33,648 nucleotides of DNA from Deltaproteobacteria bacterium (lineage in GTDB: Bacteria; Desulfobacterota; Binatia; UBA9968). Positions 24,239-31,358 of this stretch are shown here, piece by piece. Position numbers and translations under genes: made by a program. Below the pieces are notes generated by a model. It did not search any database, was not told where the DNA came from, and saw only the letters and a program-made list of their open reading frames with translations. Within the stretch, counting starts at the first letter, position 1, and each line of letters opens with the position of its first letter. The stretch spans positions 1-33,648 of the forward strand of contig JACPAM010000274.1 of NCBI GenBank assembly GCA_016180805.1, read 5' to 3'.

Positions 24239-24583
24239 ATGATTACTCTGGTAACCGTTGTGCATATCCTGGTGAGCATCGGCCTGATCTTGGTCGTGCT
24301 CCTCCAGACCGGAAAGGGCGCCGACATCGGGGCCGTCTTCGGCGGCTCGAGCTCGACCATTTTCGGCAGCAGCGGTGCGGGGAACTTTCTAACCCGTGTG
24401 ACCACCGGGATGGCGATCGTGTTCATGATCACCTCCCTCACCTTGGGCTATTTTTCCGGCAAGAGGCCCTCCGCCAGCATTTTCGACCGCGGCAGCGCCG
24501 GCGTGGAACAGCCCGCACCTAAACCCGCTCCTGCCCCTACTCAACAGGCGCCCGCTCCTAGCCCTCGGCCTCAGAAACCATAA
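24239..24583 (+). CDS. secG: Preprotein translocase subunit SecG
   Basis: SecG is the small accessory membrane subunit of the SecYEG channel. The 114-residue product has two transmembrane helices: ITLVTVVHILVSIGLILVVLLQTGKG (about 2-27) and FLTRVTTGMAIVFMITSLTLGYFS (about 50-74). The conserved cytoplasmic loop GADIGAVFGGSSSTIFGSSGAGNFL lies between them. The C-terminal 30 residues are a Pro/Ala-rich tail (PAPKPAPAPTQQAPAPSP), common in this family. It sits downstream of tpiA, a frequent arrangement (tpiA-secG-tRNA-Leu), with a micro-repeat on each side. Confidence 0.96.
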   Translation: MITLVTVVHILVSIGLILVVLLQTGKGADIGAVFGGSSSTIFGSSGAGNFLTRVTTGMAIVFMITSLTLGYFSGKRPSASIFDRGSAGVEQPAPKPAPAPTQQAPAPSPRPQKP

Positions 24584-24587
24584 GATG

Positions 24588-24660
24588 AGTTTTGAGTTTT
24601 TAATTTTGAGTTTTGAGTTAGAGGAGCCGAGAACCAACTAAAAACTTGAAACTCAAAACT
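24588..24660. repeat. AAACTTGAAACT-word inverted repeat between secG and tRNA-Leu
   Basis: Perfect 12-nt arms AGTTTTGAGTTT (24588-24599) and AAACTCAAAACT (24649-24660) bound a 73-nt element that starts 4 nt after the secG stop. The 11-mer AACTTGAAACT inside it (24643-24653) recurs exactly at 31858 and 32780. Confidence 0.75.
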
Positions 24661-24676
24661 AAGAACTTTTTGATGT

Positions 24677-24763
24677 GCGAGGATGGCGGAATCGGCAGAC
24701 GCGCTAGTTTGAGGGGCTAGTGCCAGAGATGGCGTGGGGGTTCAAATCCCCCTCCTCGCACCA
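24677..24763 (+). tRNA. tRNA-Leu (anticodon GAG), CCA encoded
   Basis: A class II tRNA of 87 nt. The acceptor GCGAGGA (24677-24683) pairs with TCCTCGC (24753-24759), followed by discriminator A and encoded CCA. The D-arm begins GCGGAATCGGCAGACGC as in bacterial tRNA-Leu. The anticodon stem CTAGT/GCTAG holds the loop TTGAGGG, so the anticodon is GAG (reads CUC/CUU). The long variable arm is TGCCAGAGATGGCG. The T-arm is GGGGG-TTCAAAT-CCCCC. It follows secG and precedes the first kinase. Confidence 0.97.
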
Positions 24764-24813
24764 CAAAATAATTCCCGTCTCGCAAAATCACGGCCTGCAT
24801 TGCCCGGCAAACA

Positions 24814-26517
24814 ATGAAGATTAAAAAAGGCCCCCGCGGCGGTCAGAAAAGAAAACGGGGGGACCGTGGAGCCAGGATAGGTCCGGAGGTCAACGCTCGC
24901 GAACTCCGGAAGAGAATCTCCGCCAAAGACGCCGCGACCTTACAGAAAATCCTCAATCTGGTCCCAGCGCCGATCTTCGTTTATCAGGGAGATAAAAATA
25001 TTCTGATTAACCCAGCCGCTGAAGGGCTCACCGGCTATACGAAAAAAGAACTGCTCGACATGAAATACTGGGAGATCGTCCACCCGGAATTTCGGGAGCT
25101 GATCAAAACTCGGGGCACCGCCCGCCAACACGGAGATAGCGTACCCCCAAGGTATGAAGTCAAGATTCTCACAAAAAGCGGCGAGGAACGTTGGTTGGAT
25201 TTTATCGGCGGGCTGATTCGGATCGCCGGCAAACCCGCAGTGATCGGAACCGTCATGGACCTCACCGAGCGAAAGCAGGCGCAAGAGCGACTGCAACTGG
25301 AATCGCAGCGACTGAACGCCCTGCGCAAGATCAGCCTGGCCATCACCTCGACGTTGGATCTCAAAGGCGTGTTGGAAGTCCTGCTTAGAGAAATCGATCT
25401 CCTGCTGCCTTACGCTGCAACGACGGTAAGGCTAAAAAACCCTCAGACCGGCAAGCTTGACAACGTTGCCTGCCGCAACGTCAACGAAGAGGAGTGGAAG
25501 CAACGCGCCGGTCAGCTAGGGGGTCGGCTCTCGAAAACCGTTCTGCGAACCAAGGTCCCGTATGCGATTCGGAACCTTAACACCGGCTCGGGGGAAATGG
25601 TTTCGGACTTTTTCCGCGAGCAGGGGTTCATCTCCTATCTGGGAGTGCCGCTGATTGCCAAAGGGGAAGTCGTCGGCATCCTCTCCTTTTTTACCCGGGA
25701 GGAACACGATTTCACCCAGGAGGAGATCGAGTTTGTCACGACCCTCGCGGGCCAGGCGGCCGTGGCGATTCAAAATTCCCAGCTTTACGAAGCCAGCAGG
25801 AAGCAGGCCGCGGAGCTGGAGGAGATCAATAAGCTCAAAGATGAGTTTCTCGGCTTTGTATCCCACGAACTCCGCACGCCGCTCAATGCGGTCATCGGGT
25901 ACACGGGCATGGTTCAGGATGAAGTGTTCGGGGCGGTCACAGCGGAGCAGAAAAAAGTCCTGGGGAAGGTGTTGGAGCACGGCAAACACCTCCTCCGCAT
26001 GATCCACAGCCTGCTCGAGGCGACCAAGATCGAGGTGGGGGCAGCCAAACTCGAAAGCCGGGAAGTAAGCTTGCGCCGGTTGTTCGACGAGCTCAAAGGG
26101 TCCTATGACACGCCCTTGGATAAGGAACTGACCCTGGATTGGGAGTATCCGGACACTTTGCCCGCCATCGTTACCGACCGGGAGAAGCTCAGACACATCC
26201 TACAGAACCTGGTGGACAATGCGATCAAGTTTACGGACCGGGGGAAAATCACGATCTCGGCGCGAGCCCTGCCCGGTAACAAGGCAGTGGAATTCAAGGT
26301 AACCGACACGGGGGTAGGCATTTCGCCGGGGATACTGCCGGACATCTTCGACATGTTCCGCCAGGGGATAAACCCAGAGAGCAGCTCTTCCCCGGGGGTG
26401 GGCTTGGGCTTGCATATCGTCAAGAAGTTCACGGATATACTGGGCGGCGAGATCGAAGTAAAGAGCCAAGTGGGCAAAGGCTCCACGTTTACGGTCACCA
26501 TACCTTCCAACCTGTAG
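24814..26517 (+). CDS. PAS-GAF sensor histidine kinase (first of tandem pair)
   Basis: This 567-residue kinase has no transmembrane segment, so it is probably cytoplasmic. Order: basic N-terminus (1-40), PAS (about 44-155, VPAPIFVYQGDKNILINPAAEGLTGYTKKELL), GAF (about 175-325, ending SYLGVPLIAKGEVVGILSFFTREEHDFTQEEIEF), HisKA with phospho-acceptor His351 (VSHELRTPLNAVIGY), and an HATPase domain with N-box (LRHILQNLVDNAIKFT), DTGVGIS and a GVGLGLHIV G2 box. No receiver is attached and no intact response regulator is adjacent. It begins 50 nt after the tRNA with a weak ribosome site. It shares layout and many segments with the next gene, suggesting duplication. The signal is unknown; GAF may bind a small ligand. 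Confidence 0.93.
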   Translation: MKIKKGPRGGQKRKRGDRGARIGPEVNARELRKRISAKDAATLQKILNLVPAPIFVYQGDKNILINPAAEGLTGYTKKELLDMKYWEIVHPEFRELIKTRGTARQHGDSVPPRYEVKILTKSGEERWLDFIGGLIRIAGKPAVIGTVMDLTERKQAQERLQLESQRLNALRKISLAITSTLDLKGVLEVLLREIDLLLPYAATTVRLKNPQTGKLDNVACRNVNEEEWKQRAGQLGGRLSKTVLRTKVPYAIRNLNTGSGEMVSDFFREQGFISYLGVPLIAKGEVVGILSFFTREEHDFTQEEIEFVTTLAGQAAVAIQNSQLYEASRKQAAELEEINKLKDEFLGFVSHELRTPLNAVIGYTGMVQDEVFGAVTAEQKKVLGKVLEHGKHLLRMIHSLLEATKIEVGAAKLESREVSLRRLFDELKGSYDTPLDKELTLDWEYPDTLPAIVTDREKLRHILQNLVDNAIKFTDRGKITISARALPGNKAVEFKVTDTGVGISPGILPDIFDMFRQGINPESSSSPGVGLGLHIVKKFTDILGGEIEVKSQVGKGSTFTVTIPSNL

Positions 26518-26585
26518 CAATATTCGTTCCCTCACCATCCAAAGCTATCCAGATCGACTGCCAAATCCCCCTTGCGCTCGTAGCC

Positions 26586-26615
26586 TTGGCAGGTTTGCCG
26601 GGTACGGTATATAAT
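26586..26615 (+). promoter_or_regulatory. Candidate promoter for the second histidine kinase
   Basis: TTGGCA (26586-26591) and TATAAT (26610-26615) are 18 nt apart, in the 151-nt gap between the kinases. This gives a leader of about 47 nt before the ATG at 26669. It suggests the second kinase can be transcribed on its own. Confidence 0.6.
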
Positions 26616-26668
26616 ATCGGCTTTCGAGGCTACCGTCGGCTTGGGATGCTGAAACCAGTGGGATTCAC

Positions 26669-28864
26669 ATGAAGAGGATCACGACTCGCGGCGAAAAGAA
26701 CAAGCCCCCAACGGAACAAGCGCCCCCGCGAAAAGCCAAGGACGGCCCCCGGCCGCCGGTAGAGAGGGCCTTACAGCGCGAAATCCTCTTCGAGCGGCAT
26801 CCGCTCCCGATGTGGGTTTTCGATGAAAAGACGCTCAGGATTCTCGCCGTCAACGAAGCCGCGGTCGGCCATTACGGTTATACGCGGGAAGAGTTTCTTT
26901 CCATGTCCGTCCAAGACATCCGTCCACCGGAACACGTGCCCGCGTTGCTCAAATACTTACATGAGCAAGAACAATCGAAGCCGCCACGAGGCTTAGGCCG
27001 AACCGAACCTTGGGTGCACCGGAAAAAAGATGGGACGCTGATTGACGTCGAGATTAGCTGGAGCCGAATCTCCCTTCAGGGGCGGAGCGCGATACTCGCG
27101 ATGGCCCACGACGTCACGGAGCGCCGCAAGAATCAGGAGCAGATAGAGCAGCACCTTGACCGCCTGCGGATCCTCCACGAGATCAGCGCTGCAGTTACAA
27201 CCAGCTTGGATCTGAATACGGTCCTAGAATTTTTTCTAAGAAAGGCCAACCGGCTTCTCCCCTATTCGGTCTTTACCATCAGGCTATGGAATGAAAAGCA
27301 ACAAGCCTTGGAACCGGTCATTTGCCGCAACCTCAACGAACGGGAGTGGAAAGCCCAGTCGGGAATAAGCAGGGGGCTGACCACGGTGCCATTCGAAACC
27401 AACGAACCCCTTGCTATTAGGCGGATTGACATGGATCCACGAGCGAGCCGGCCAGAGTTCGCAAGAAAACAAGGGCTGGTCTCCTACCTGGGAGTTCCCC
27501 TGAGCGTCAAGGGAGAAGTGATTGGAGTTCTGTCCACCTACACGAGAGAAGAACACCGGTTCAGCGGCGAGGAAATCGAGTTTTTTTCGACCCTGGCAAG
27601 CCAGGTGGCGTTCGCGATCCATAACGCAAAAATTTACGAGCAGGCGCAGCAGGCGCTAAAGCGCATGCACGCGCTCTACGAAGTGAACGCAGCCATCACC
27701 CCACTGTTAGAGGTGGGGGCAGTTCTTGACACGCTATTAAAAAAAGCCGCTGAGCTCCTTCCCTATGCCACCGTGACGATTCGCGTATTTAATAAAGACA
27801 CGGGCAAACTCGATGCGGCGGCTTGCTGGAATATCGACGAAGAGGAATGGAAATCGGAAGAGGCCAACCCCCCTCATGGCTTTGCCAGCGCGGTCTTCGA
27901 GACCAAAGCTCCGATCATCATCCGCAACGTCCAGACGGACCCTATTGTACAGAACCATGACCTGTTTCGCAGACACGGCCTGGTCTCCTGCGTCGGCGTG
28001 CCGCTGGTCAGCCAAGAGGAAATCCTGGGCACCATAACCTTTTACACAAAGGAGGAGCGTGAATTCAGCGCCGAAGAGGTCGAATTCCTCTCCACGCTGG
28101 CCGGTTTGGCCGGGATCGCGGTGCAGAAATCCCGGCTATACCAGGAGATCAAAAAGACCGCGCAAGAACTTCAGAAAGCCAACCGGGTCAAGGACGAGTT
28201 TTTGAGCGTCGTTTCTCATGAGCTTCGGACACCGCTGAATGTGGTCATGGGATACGCCGGAATCATCAAGGACAAGATTTTCGGCGAGATCAACTCCCAA
28301 CAGCACGAAGCTTTGGGAAAGATCCTGGCTCGAACCAATGACCAGTTGACGCTGGTCAATAACATTTTGTACGCGACCGCACTGGAATCGAGCGACCTGC
28401 AAAACAAGATTTTTGCCGTATCTATGGGCGACTTCTTTGAGCAGTTAAAGGAGGCCTACCAGTTTCCCGTGGGCAAAGAGGTCACCCTCAACTGGAATCT
28501 CCCGCCGCGGGGGTTAGTCGTCAACACAGACCCGGACAAGCTGAAGCATGTCCTTCAGAACCTTATTGATAACGCCATCAAGTTTACCGAAAAAGGCAGC
28601 GTGACCGTCTCCTCCCGGGTCCGCCCGGGGAGCAGGGAGCTTCAAATCCGGGTCGCCGATACCGGCATCGGTTTAACCAAGGAGCAGATGTCTCTGATCT
28701 TCGAGAAGTTTTACCAGCTCGACGGCTCGCAGACGAGACTCTACGGCGGCGTGGGACTGGGACTTTACATCGTAAAGAGATTTACCGAGATGCTGGGCGG
28801 AAACATCGAAGTGGAAAGCGCAGTTGGGAAGGGCTCGACCTTCACCGTGACGATCCCGTGCTAG
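26669..28864 (+). CDS. PAS-GAF-GAF sensor histidine kinase (second of tandem pair)
   Basis: This 731-residue, apparently soluble kinase repeats the layout of its neighbour with a second GAF domain. Order: basic/proline N-terminus, PAS (about 45-155, HPLPMWVFDEKTLRILAVNEAAVGHYGYTREEF), GAF1 (about 170-320), GAF2 (about 335-490), HisKA with His517 (VSHELRTPLNVVMGYAGIIKDKIFG), and an HATPase domain with LKHVLQNLIDNAIKFTEKG, ADTGIGL, FEKFYQLDGSQ and GVGLGLYIVKRF. Both GAF domains carry the SYLGVPL/SCVGVPL ... GVLSTYTREE pattern, so GAF2 probably arose by internal duplication. It has its own promoter and a strong inverted repeat 12 nt after its stop. A broken copy of its C-terminus lies at about 30.7 kb. 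Confidence 0.93.
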   Translation: MKRITTRGEKNKPPTEQAPPRKAKDGPRPPVERALQREILFERHPLPMWVFDEKTLRILAVNEAAVGHYGYTREEFLSMSVQDIRPPEHVPALLKYLHEQEQSKPPRGLGRTEPWVHRKKDGTLIDVEISWSRISLQGRSAILAMAHDVTERRKNQEQIEQHLDRLRILHEISAAVTTSLDLNTVLEFFLRKANRLLPYSVFTIRLWNEKQQALEPVICRNLNEREWKAQSGISRGLTTVPFETNEPLAIRRIDMDPRASRPEFARKQGLVSYLGVPLSVKGEVIGVLSTYTREEHRFSGEEIEFFSTLASQVAFAIHNAKIYEQAQQALKRMHALYEVNAAITPLLEVGAVLDTLLKKAAELLPYATVTIRVFNKDTGKLDAAACWNIDEEEWKSEEANPPHGFASAVFETKAPIIIRNVQTDPIVQNHDLFRRHGLVSCVGVPLVSQEEILGTITFYTKEEREFSAEEVEFLSTLAGLAGIAVQKSRLYQEIKKTAQELQKANRVKDEFLSVVSHELRTPLNVVMGYAGIIKDKIFGEINSQQHEALGKILARTNDQLTLVNNILYATALESSDLQNKIFAVSMGDFFEQLKEAYQFPVGKEVTLNWNLPPRGLVVNTDPDKLKHVLQNLIDNAIKFTEKGSVTVSSRVRPGSRELQIRVADTGIGLTKEQMSLIFEKFYQLDGSQTRLYGGVGLGLYIVKRFTEMLGGNIEVESAVGKGSTFTVTIPC

Positions 28865-28875
28865 TCACAGTAAGA

Positions 28876-28908
28876 GTGGTCGGGGTCAGGTAACCTGACC
28901 CTAACCAC
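28876..28908 (+). terminator. Inverted repeat after the second kinase, possible bidirectional terminator
   Basis: GTGGT and a GGGTCAGGT/ACCTGACCC palindrome form a stem spanning 33 nt that begins 12 nt after the kinase stop. No T-run follows. The rest of 28909-29131 shows AT-rich sequence before gspH but no promoter I would call. Confidence 0.5.
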
Positions 28909-29131
28909 TACGTATCTTCTTGAGTCAGAAAGTATCAGAATACGACGTATATGAGATAGACATCTCAGTATGAGACGGTTCTTTTTGCAAGGTAAAGATC
29001 GGTCTGGAGCGGCGCCAAGACTGTCTGCTGTAATAATTCTCTTTATTTTTTAAGGGATTACCATTTGGTCACGAAGGAAACTCACGATTGGCATGGAAGC
29101 TGCGAAACAGCCAAAACTAGAGGCGTCGATT

Positions 29132-29584
29132 ATGAAGCTACGAAAACACGGCCAAGACGATTCTGGTTTTACGCTGTTGGAGGTGTTAGTCGCGATCTCC
29201 ATCGCAGTAGCGCTGATGGCGATTGCAGTGCCCGGTTTCTTATCATGGCTGCCGACGCTTCGACTTTCGTCTGCCGCGCGTCAGGTCGCTACGGATCTTC
29301 AGGTAGCGCGCATGAAGGCAATTTCGCAGAATAATTCTAACACGGTTTCGTTCAATACCACGGATGGGACTTATTCTTTTAGTCTAGGCGCGGAGTCGCG
29401 CAATCTGAATGAACTTTATCCGGGGACATCGATCGTATCCGTCTCGCCGTCAAATCCGGTTTTTTATTCTCGCGGCACTGCGAATGCCGGGATAACCATC
29501 ACTCTAAGTAACGGCGGGGCGCACAAGGTGGTGTGCGTGAAGCCTGTGGGACGGGTCAACATCGCGGACACCACCTGCGTCTGA
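29132..29584 (+). CDS. GspH/FimT-type pseudopilin
   Basis: The 150-residue product has a class III prepilin signal: short basic leader MKLRKHGQDDSG, then FTLLEVLVAISIAVALMAIAVPGFLSWL. Cleavage is expected after Gly12, exposing methylated Phe, with Glu at +5. The rest (SSAARQVATDLQVARMKAISQNNSNTVSF, TYSF, VCVKPVGRVNIA) fits the GspH/FimT minor pseudopilin domain, used to prime type IV pili or type II secretion. I take ATG 29132; the track start adds MEAAKQPKLEASI upstream. No other pilus genes are next to it, so it looks like an isolated or stranded gene. Its codon use is more AT-rich than the housekeeping genes. Confidence 0.85.
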   Translation: MKLRKHGQDDSGFTLLEVLVAISIAVALMAIAVPGFLSWLPTLRLSSAARQVATDLQVARMKAISQNNSNTVSFNTTDGTYSFSLGAESRNLNELYPGTSIVSVSPSNPVFYSRGTANAGITITLSNGGAHKVVCVKPVGRVNIADTTCV

Positions 29585-29951
29585 TCTCGCGAACCAGCGG
29601 CGAGGAGCAACCCGCTTACTTCCTGGTTTTTCCCCGGCTTCGCTGAAGACACTGCTGTAGCTCCGTTCCAAGAGCCACCTGCGCGGCCTTTAACGCTTTC
29701 GTGCCCCGGCTTTCCGTAAAGCAAGACAAAACTCCGAGAGCTCGAAGGCAAGCCGTAGCCGCGCGCCTGGAGTAGGAGGGATGGTTGTCCTCGACTTAAC
29801 CGATGACGGCCGAGGTCGCCGCCGCTGGCGTAACGGAAGCAGACCTACATCGCGGTGCTGTCGTCGTGGGGCCATCCTTTTCTAACCGTAGCATAGCGAT
29901 AGGCCGCTTTCCAAGCACGTTCCACGGCATGCCATTCAACCTCAGCCTGCA
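29585..29951. other. Intergenic stretch, no supported gene
   Basis: About 370 nt lie between the pseudopilin and the toxin gene. ORFs on either strand are short, arginine-rich and lack motifs. It may be decayed sequence of the kind seen on the other side of the toxin-antitoxin pair, but I recognise nothing in it. Confidence 0.4.
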
Positions 29952-30212
29952 TTAGCGCCGGCGGAAAAGGTTAAGAAAAATCACCTCATCGGCATCCACG
30001 TCAAAAGCAAGGTGGACTACGAATGGGTCGGATCGCGCAAGCCAGCTCGGACGCTGGGGATCGTAAAAAGACTGGACACGCTGCACGCCCTGCGGGTCAC
30101 CGATCACCGCAGCCAAAAGAGCATCCAAAATATCCTCATCGGCAGGACTCATGCCGGACTCCAGGGCCCGGAAATCCCGCAGGAACTGACGCGCGAGAGT
30201 ATAGCGCTTCAA
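29952..30212 (-). CDS. RelE/ParE-superfamily toxin of a TA pair
   Basis: The 86-residue basic protein starts [19 protein letters not shown] and ends SDPFVVHLAFDVDADEVIFLNLFRRR. That helix-helix then beta-sheet pattern with an Arg-rich end suits RelE/ParE-like toxins, most of which cleave mRNA on the ribosome. It starts with TTG, overlapping the antitoxin stop as TTGA, so its synthesis should be weak and coupled to the antitoxin. The middle (RVQSFYDPQRPSWLARSDP) is less typical. The mode of toxicity cannot be told. Confidence 0.72.
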   Translation of the reverse strand: MKRYTLARQFLRDFRALESGMSPADEDILDALLAAVIGDPQGVQRVQSFYDPQRPSWLARSDPFVVHLAFDVDADEVIFLNLFRRR

Positions 30213-30523
30213 ACCCCTGCTCGACGGCGGGACGGCCTACGGGCGAGGCCCCGCAGTGAGCGCACGGTCAGGGGACCTCGCTTTGGAGGGCGAATAATCT
30301 TTCCATGCTGGAGTTCGCTCCATGCCTGGTGAAGGGCCGCCTGACGTCCCGGGTCCTGGAGCACCCAAGCCAAGTCCTCTAAAAGAGCATAACGCTCAAA
30401 ATTCACGAGAACGGCCTTGGGTTGTCCACGTTTGGTAAGGACCACACGATCGCCCTTTTGTAGCTGCTCCACCAGGTCCAGCAGCTCCTTGCGTGCCTCG
30501 GTTACATTAAGGTAGCGCTCCAT
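30209..30523 (-). CDS. Phd/YefM-family antitoxin
   Basis: I start this at ATG 30523 ([50 protein letters not shown]), a clear Phd/YefM DNA-binding fold, giving 104 residues. An AGAAGG ribosome site lies 5 nt upstream. The track ORF adds 22 residues that cover the promoter leader. The C-terminal half ([14 protein letters not shown], then a basic PPKRGP/RPSRRR tail) would neutralise the toxin. A promoter with a palindrome in its spacer lies just upstream, as expected for autorepression. The pair sits alone between pseudogenes. Confidence 0.82.
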   Translation of the reverse strand: MERYLNVTEARKELLDLVEQLQKGDRVVLTKRGQPKAVLVNFERYALLEDLAWVLQDPGRQAALHQAWSELQHGKIIRPPKRGPLTVRSLRGLARRPSRRRAGV

Positions 30524-30556
30524 ACAGCCTTCTCTCTGTACAGTTTGATGAGCATG

Positions 30557-30585
30557 AGTATAGACACTCGGTCTGACCGTGTCAA
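30557..30585 (-). promoter_or_regulatory. TA-operon promoter with operator palindrome in the spacer
   Basis: On the minus strand TTGACA (30585-30580), 17 nt, TATACT (30562-30557). The spacer contains the perfect palindrome CGGTC-T-GACCG (30569-30579), well placed for repression by the antitoxin or TA complex. Transcription would start near 30550. Confidence 0.78.
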
Positions 30586-30654
30586 ACAAGTTTCCCGAAG
30601 CGGTTTCTCAGCACTCAGCCGGTTCAGCCCAGGCGGTAGCCAGCGACCAGGGGT

Positions 30655-30862
30655 GAGGGGCCGGGGATCCCTTTGTGTTCGAAAGGTTCTGCCAGGTGGA
30701 CAGATGCTCCATGGAGGTGTGGGGATGGACCTTCACATCGTAAAGAGATTTACCGAGATGCTGAGCGGCAGCGTTGACGTGGAAAGCAAAGTTGGGAAAG
30801 GCTCGACCTTCACGGTGAGAATACCGTATGAGACACCGCAGAGAAGAGGCAACAGGCAATAG
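30655..30862 (+). pseudogene. Decayed histidine-kinase C-terminus (HATPase fragment)
   Basis: Read in one frame the DNA gives [12 protein letters not shown]; in another it continues [41 protein letters not shown]. Together they match the end of the second kinase (IFEKFYQLDGSQ, then [18 protein letters not shown]). So a frameshift splits the F-box from the G2 box, GLGLY has become GMDLH, and everything upstream of the F-box is lost. DNA similarity to 28760-28850 is high. It is a relic of a third kinase copy and not functional. Confidence 0.85.
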
Positions 30863-30865
30863 GCT

Positions 30866-30887
30866 GTGAAGTTAGATTCAACTTCAC
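30866..30887. promoter_or_regulatory. Perfect inverted repeat, candidate regulator site
   Basis: GTGAAGTT, 6 nt, then AACTTCAC. Its centre is about 51 nt upstream of the predicted start of the small RNA and it ends 5 nt before the -35 box, a position where activators bind. A weak hairpin in read-through RNA is the alternative. Confidence 0.5.
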
Positions 30888-30892
30888 TCTGT

Positions 30893-30921
30893 TTGAAAAT
30901 CCCTTGTAATATCTGTATAAT
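30893..30921 (+). promoter_or_regulatory. Near-consensus sigma-70-type promoter
   Basis: TTGAAA (30893-30898), exactly 17 nt, TATAAT (30916-30921). Transcription would start around 30928. No protein start follows before the terminator. Confidence 0.8.
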
Positions 30922-30927
30922 TTGCCG

Positions 30928-31038
30928 TGAGCTTTTGCTCCCAAAAGACTAGGATTGATCCGCCGAGCTTTCGGTTGGAATCGCACCCCGGATGGTTTAA
31001 GAAAAAGCCCGACTGGATCGTTCCAGCCGGGCTTTTTT
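30928..31038 (+). ncRNA. Predicted orphan small RNA of about 110 nt
   Basis: A good promoter upstream and an intrinsic terminator at the end frame about 110 nt with no open reading frame of note. Visible helices: GAGC/GCTC near the 5' end, CCGA/TCGG extended by TCC/GGA and GAT/ATC arms in the middle, and the terminator stem. GGA occurs four times (30952, 30977, 30990, 31015), one of them inside the terminator stem. It does not resemble 4.5S, 6S, tmRNA or RNase P by eye. It could be a trans-acting sRNA, a CsrA/RsmA-titrating RNA, or an attenuator left from a lost downstream gene. Confidence 0.6.
31002..31038 (+). terminator. Intrinsic terminator
   Basis: AAAAGCCCG pairs with CGGGCTTTT around a CTGG/CCAG inner stem and an ATCGTT loop, followed by T6. 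It has A/T runs on both sides, so it could work in both directions. Confidence 0.9.
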
Positions 31039-31174
31039 ATGATGTGCTTTCGGGTTTCAGGCTTCAGCGTATCCGTGTCCGTTCTGAACCACCCAGCCAC
31101 CATTTTGGCAAACGGTCTTGCCCATCACATGTTTTCGACATTCCACGCTCGTCTGCTGTCGAGCTAAAATTTAA

Positions 31175-31342
31175 CCACTAATTGTGCTGACCAACTACCC
31201 CTGCCCTCAGTGCCGTCAAGCCAGCATGGATGCCGGCGCGGATTTCTTTTTCGACAAGTCACCGGAATTCGAAAAACTCAGCGACGCCCTTCAAGGGCTG
31301 ATGCGGGATCCTAAAATGCGGGCCGGCGCAAAATCGGCGTAA
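31175..31342 (+). pseudogene. Response-regulator receiver fragment (C-terminal part)
   Basis: An open frame after TAA 31172-31174 reads PLIVLTNYPCPQCRQASMDAGADFFFDKSPEFEKLSDALQGLM and stops at TAA 31342. This matches the last third of CheY-like receivers: beta-4 VLTNY with Thr, then GADFFFDKS with the conserved beta-5 Lys. The phosphorylated Asp and the whole first half are missing and there is no good start, so it is a relic. It lies just upstream of cheW. Confidence 0.75.
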
Positions 31343-31358
31343 ACCGAGGTTGAGACGC

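Noticed and set aside
30810-31103. 97-residue minus-strand ORF across the sRNA region
   Set aside because: It crosses a terminator and a promoter, has no motif, and includes repeat-word peptides (LKPETRK).
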